Of a stretch of DNA of 64,000 nucleotides, positions 60,585-64,000 are shown in pieces. A model generated the notes under the pieces. It had not been told where the DNA came from. It ran no database searches and worked only from the letters and a program-made list of their open reading frames with translations. The DNA is taken from NCBI GenBank assembly GCA_035279785.1, contig DATEHC010000017.1, positions 22,381-86,380 on the forward strand. The letters are read 5' to 3'. Each line of letters starts with the position of its first letter. The first letter of the stretch is position 1. This DNA comes from 40CM-4-65-16 sp035279785 (GTDB lineage Bacteria; Chloroflexota; Dormibacteria; Dormibacterales; Dormibacteraceae). Made by a program: the position numbers and the translations under genes.

Positions 60585-61537
60585 TCCGCTTTTAGGGCCA
60601 CCGCCTCGGCAAGCTTCGCCAGGCCGTAGAGCGCACGCAGGGAAGGGACCTCGACCTTCTGCCAGCCTGCGATCTCGATCACTGCGCCCAGCAGGGCGTC
60701 GAGCTCGAGCGGTTTGCGCGCCTCGAGGTCCTGCAGGGTCGAGGTCTTGTGAGGCCCGACCGCCGCCGCCCCACGCATGCGCTTTTCGATACTGATCGGC
60801 AGCTCTACCCCGAGCGCATGCGCGACCGATTCGACCTCCTCCATCAGCGTCCGAATGAGCTGGCGGCTGCCCTCGGACTGAAACATCTCGGACTCCGTCG
60901 CCCGCGTCACCACGCTGACGGGATTGAGGGTTGCGTTGCCGACCAGCTTGAGCCATATCTCGCTGCGCAGCCGCGTCTGTACGGGAGCCTTGAAGCCCGC
61001 CTTCGAGAGCATTGCCGACAGCCGCTGCACCCTGTCAGTCCGCGCGCCGTCCGGCTCACCGAGGGAGAAACGATCGCCGTCCTCGTGCAAGACCACTCCG
61101 GGCTCCACGACGGCCGCGCCAGGGTAGACCACGCAACCGACCACCTGGCCCATCGGGATGCTGCGCGCGATCACGCCGCCCGGATCCACCGATTCGAGGT
61201 GGCGGTCCGGAAAGTACCACCACGGGACGCCGTTGATGGCGGCGACGACAGTCGCTTCGTCACGCAAGGCCGCTCCCATCTGCGGCGCGAGAGCGGGAAT
61301 CGTGTGCGCCTTCAGCGTGATGAAGACCGCGTCGGCTTGGCCGACCGCGCCGATCTCGTCGGTGGCGCGCGGATGGACCGTGAACTCCTCCTGGCCGCCG
61401 CGGACCGTGAGGCCGTTTGTTTTCAAGGCCGCGAGGTTGGCGCCGCGGGCAATCAGGATCACGTCCTCGCCCGCGCGTGACAGATGCGCGCCGAGCAACC
61501 CGCCGATGGCCCCCGCGCCGACGATCGCGACGGTCAT
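60581..61537 (-). CDS. Ketopantoate reductase family (ApbA/PanE) dehydrogenase
   Basis: A 318-aa protein with an N-terminal Rossmann domain (VAIVGAGAIGGLLGAHLSRAG), ITLKAHTIP, INGVPWWYF, then a helical domain with the PanE Lys/Asn/Glu pattern (SEIWLKLVGNATLNPVSVVTRAT and KTSTLQDLEARKPLELDALLGAVIE). It reduces a 2-keto acid such as ketopantoate with NADPH. In this catabolic setting another 2-hydroxyacid is equally likely. It lies 24 bp downstream of the acyl-CoA synthetase gene. Confidence 0.9.
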   Translation of the reverse strand: MTVAIVGAGAIGGLLGAHLSRAGEDVILIARGANLAALKTNGLTVRGGQEEFTVHPRATDEIGAVGQADAVFITLKAHTIPALAPQMGAALRDEATVVAAINGVPWWYFPDRHLESVDPGGVIARSIPMGQVVGCVVYPGAAVVEPGVVLHEDGDRFSLGEPDGARTDRVQRLSAMLSKAGFKAPVQTRLRSEIWLKLVGNATLNPVSVVTRATESEMFQSEGSRQLIRTLMEEVESVAHALGVELPISIEKRMRGAAAVGPHKTSTLQDLEARKPLELDALLGAVIEIAGWQKVEVPSLRALYGLAKLAEAVALKAD

Positions 61538-61561
61538 CTCTGGACAGTCACTTCTTGACAG

Positions 61562-63054
<1,493 letters not shown>

Positions 63055-63058
<4 letters not shown>

Positions 63059-63537
63059 GGCGTCGCCGCGGGGAGCCGCTTGCCGATCAACAGCGCGCAT
63101 TCACGCATCAGCTCGAGTATCTCCTGCCGGATGTCGACCGGCTCCTTGCTTGCCCCGCACAGCGTCCCGAAAAATCTTCCCTCGGGGGTGAAAACCGGGT
63201 AGGAGACGAATGTGCGGATCTCGAGCAGGCGCGCCACGCTGCTGCTCGGAAATTGCTTCTGCGCGTCGGTCGTGTAATGAGGTCCGCCCTCGACCACGAA
63301 CCGGCACACGCCCTCCGACCAGGGGAGCGTCACGTCCTCCGGTATGTGGAAGAGGTCGCTTCGATTGCAGGCGAAGACGATGTACTGCTCGTCGGTCATC
63401 AGGCGTGTCTCGGCCAGGTAGGTCGAGCTCAGGCCGGTCAGGTCCGCCAGCCTCTCGAGCACGCCGCGCGCCACCGCTTCCAGGTCCGCACCCGAGGCTG
63501 CCGCCTGCTCCAGGAGCTCTCGTGCCGATGGAGCCAT
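63055..63537 (-). CDS. Single GAF-domain protein
   Basis: A 160-aa protein with one GAF fold: ARGVLERLADLTGLSSTYLAETRLMTDEQYIVFACNRSDLFHIPEDVTLPWSEGVCRFVVEGGPHYTTDAQKQF, then RTFVSYPVFTPEGRFFGTLCGASKEP. It has no output domain, so it may sense a small molecule or redox state through the Cys residues and act by contact. ATG 63537 was chosen; it lies 19 bp from the divergent dehydrogenase start. It is translationally coupled to the ligase gene. Confidence 0.82.
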
Positions 63538-63556
63538 TCCCAGTACGGTATCAACG

Positions 63557-64000
63557 TTGATTCGCAACCTGGTTGGCGCTGAATGGCGCGATGCCGACGG
63601 AGCCGGGGAGAGTCTTCCGGTTTACAACCCGGCCACCGGCGAGGTGATCGATGAGGTCCCGATGTCGGATGCACGCCACGTCGACGCGGCCGTGCGCGCG
63701 GCGCAAGCCGCATTCGTCGACTGGTCGCGGACCTCGGTGATGGACCGCGTTCGCCTGATGTTCCGCTACAAGGCCGTGCTCGAAGCGCACTTCGAAGAGC
63801 TGGCGGCGATCGTCACGCGGCACCACGGAAAGACGCTCGACGAGTCACGCGGCGAGGTGAGGCGCGGAATCGAGGTCGTGGACTTCGCGTGCGGCGCGCC
63901 GACCCTGCTTCAGGGCCGCACCCTCCGCGACGTCTCCGGTGGTGTCGACCAGGACCTGTATCGCTACCCGATCGGCGTGTGCGCCGGCATCCCGCCCTTC
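63557..64000 (+). CDS. mmsA: Methylmalonate-semialdehyde-type aldehyde dehydrogenase (3' truncated by window)
   Basis: 148 codons are visible from TTG 63557, the only usable start in frame. VYNPATGEVIDEVPMSDARHVDAAVRAAQAAFVDWSRTSVMDRVRLMFRYKAVLE and TRHHGKTLDESRGEVRRGIEVVDFACGAPTLLQG, then DLYRYPIGVCAGIPPF, match the N-terminal part of MmsA-type CoA-acylating dehydrogenases. The catalytic Cys lies beyond the window. It would convert malonate or methylmalonate semialdehyde to acyl-CoA in valine, beta-alanine, uracil or inositol catabolism. The cluster with transporter and ligase fits such a pathway. Confidence 0.88.
   Translation, partial: MIRNLVGAEWRDADGAGESLPVYNPATGEVIDEVPMSDARHVDAAVRAAQAAFVDWSRTSVMDRVRLMFRYKAVLEAHFEELAAIVTRHHGKTLDESRGEVRRGIEVVDFACGAPTLLQGRTLRDVSGGVDQDLYRYPIGVCAGIPPF

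Overview
The window is a densely packed, high-GC bacterial chromosome segment. Starts are often GTG or TTG, 4-bp stop/start overlaps are common, and genes for soil-type catabolism and elaborate two-component signalling dominate. Gene content and protein style suggest a high-GC Terrabacteria lineage (Chloroflexota/Dormibacterota-like or deep Actinomycetota). That placement is inference; no rRNA, tRNA or marker phylogeny is available here. I see no CRISPR array, transposase, prophage, tRNA or rRNA. TGA is an ordinary stop for many genes in the window.

Layout. 1-6.8 kb (+): an amino-sugar / cell-wall-sugar operon (two sugar ABC permeases, GH3 N-acetylhexosaminidase, MurQ, NagA, BadF-type sugar kinase, double-SIS deaminase/isomerase). 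6.8-16.1 kb (-): a signalling island with a PAS histidine kinase, two stand-alone receivers, a hybrid kinase with two receivers, a Ser/Thr kinase-receiver-HD-GYP fusion, a 53-aa membrane protein and a PAS/GAF/LuxR regulator. 16-31 kb: mixed housekeeping and stress genes (DUF899, an OmpR/kinase pair, a secreted beta-propeller, DUF892, AI-2E-type transporter, DUF2461, DUF72, cupin, TreT, UbiB-type kinase, NUDIX, TetR, MFS efflux). 31-42 kb: M50/CBS protease, HAD phosphatase, sulfite-oxidase-like enzyme, ferritin-like/VIT1 protein, methyltransferase, class A serine hydrolase, a glutamate-racemase homologue with both catalytic cysteines replaced by serine, phosphoesterase, release-factor-like protein, transaldolase. 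42-47 kb: an ABC-2 exporter and a gamma-glutamyltransferase. 47-51.4 kb: an ArsR-type regulator, a DsbA/FrnE oxidoreductase, VOC, DUF1801, SnoaL-like, TfoX-like and HxlR genes. 51.4-64 kb: pseudouridine glycosidase and kinase, a DapA-like aldolase, an FAH-family hydrolase, a complete branched-chain-amino-acid-type ABC transporter, a GntR regulator, ketopantoate reductase, acyl-CoA synthetase, a GAF protein and the start of an MmsA-like dehydrogenase.

The most striking item is the FrnE/DsbA gene at 48005-48634 (-). Its CxxC motif reads TGA-Pro-Trp-Cys. A perfect 8-bp hairpin with a GTT loop begins 13 nt after the TGA, which fits selenocysteine insertion with a bacterial SECIS. This would be a UxxC selenoprotein that automatic calling splits or truncates. 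Other highlights are the Ser/Ser glutamate-racemase homologue with a 22-bp perfect palindrome upstream, the kinase-receiver-HD-GYP fusion, a non-ATG PsuG start overlapping a stop, a NUDIX frame continuing directly after a TetR stop codon, and several regulator/operator pairs readable from inverted repeats.
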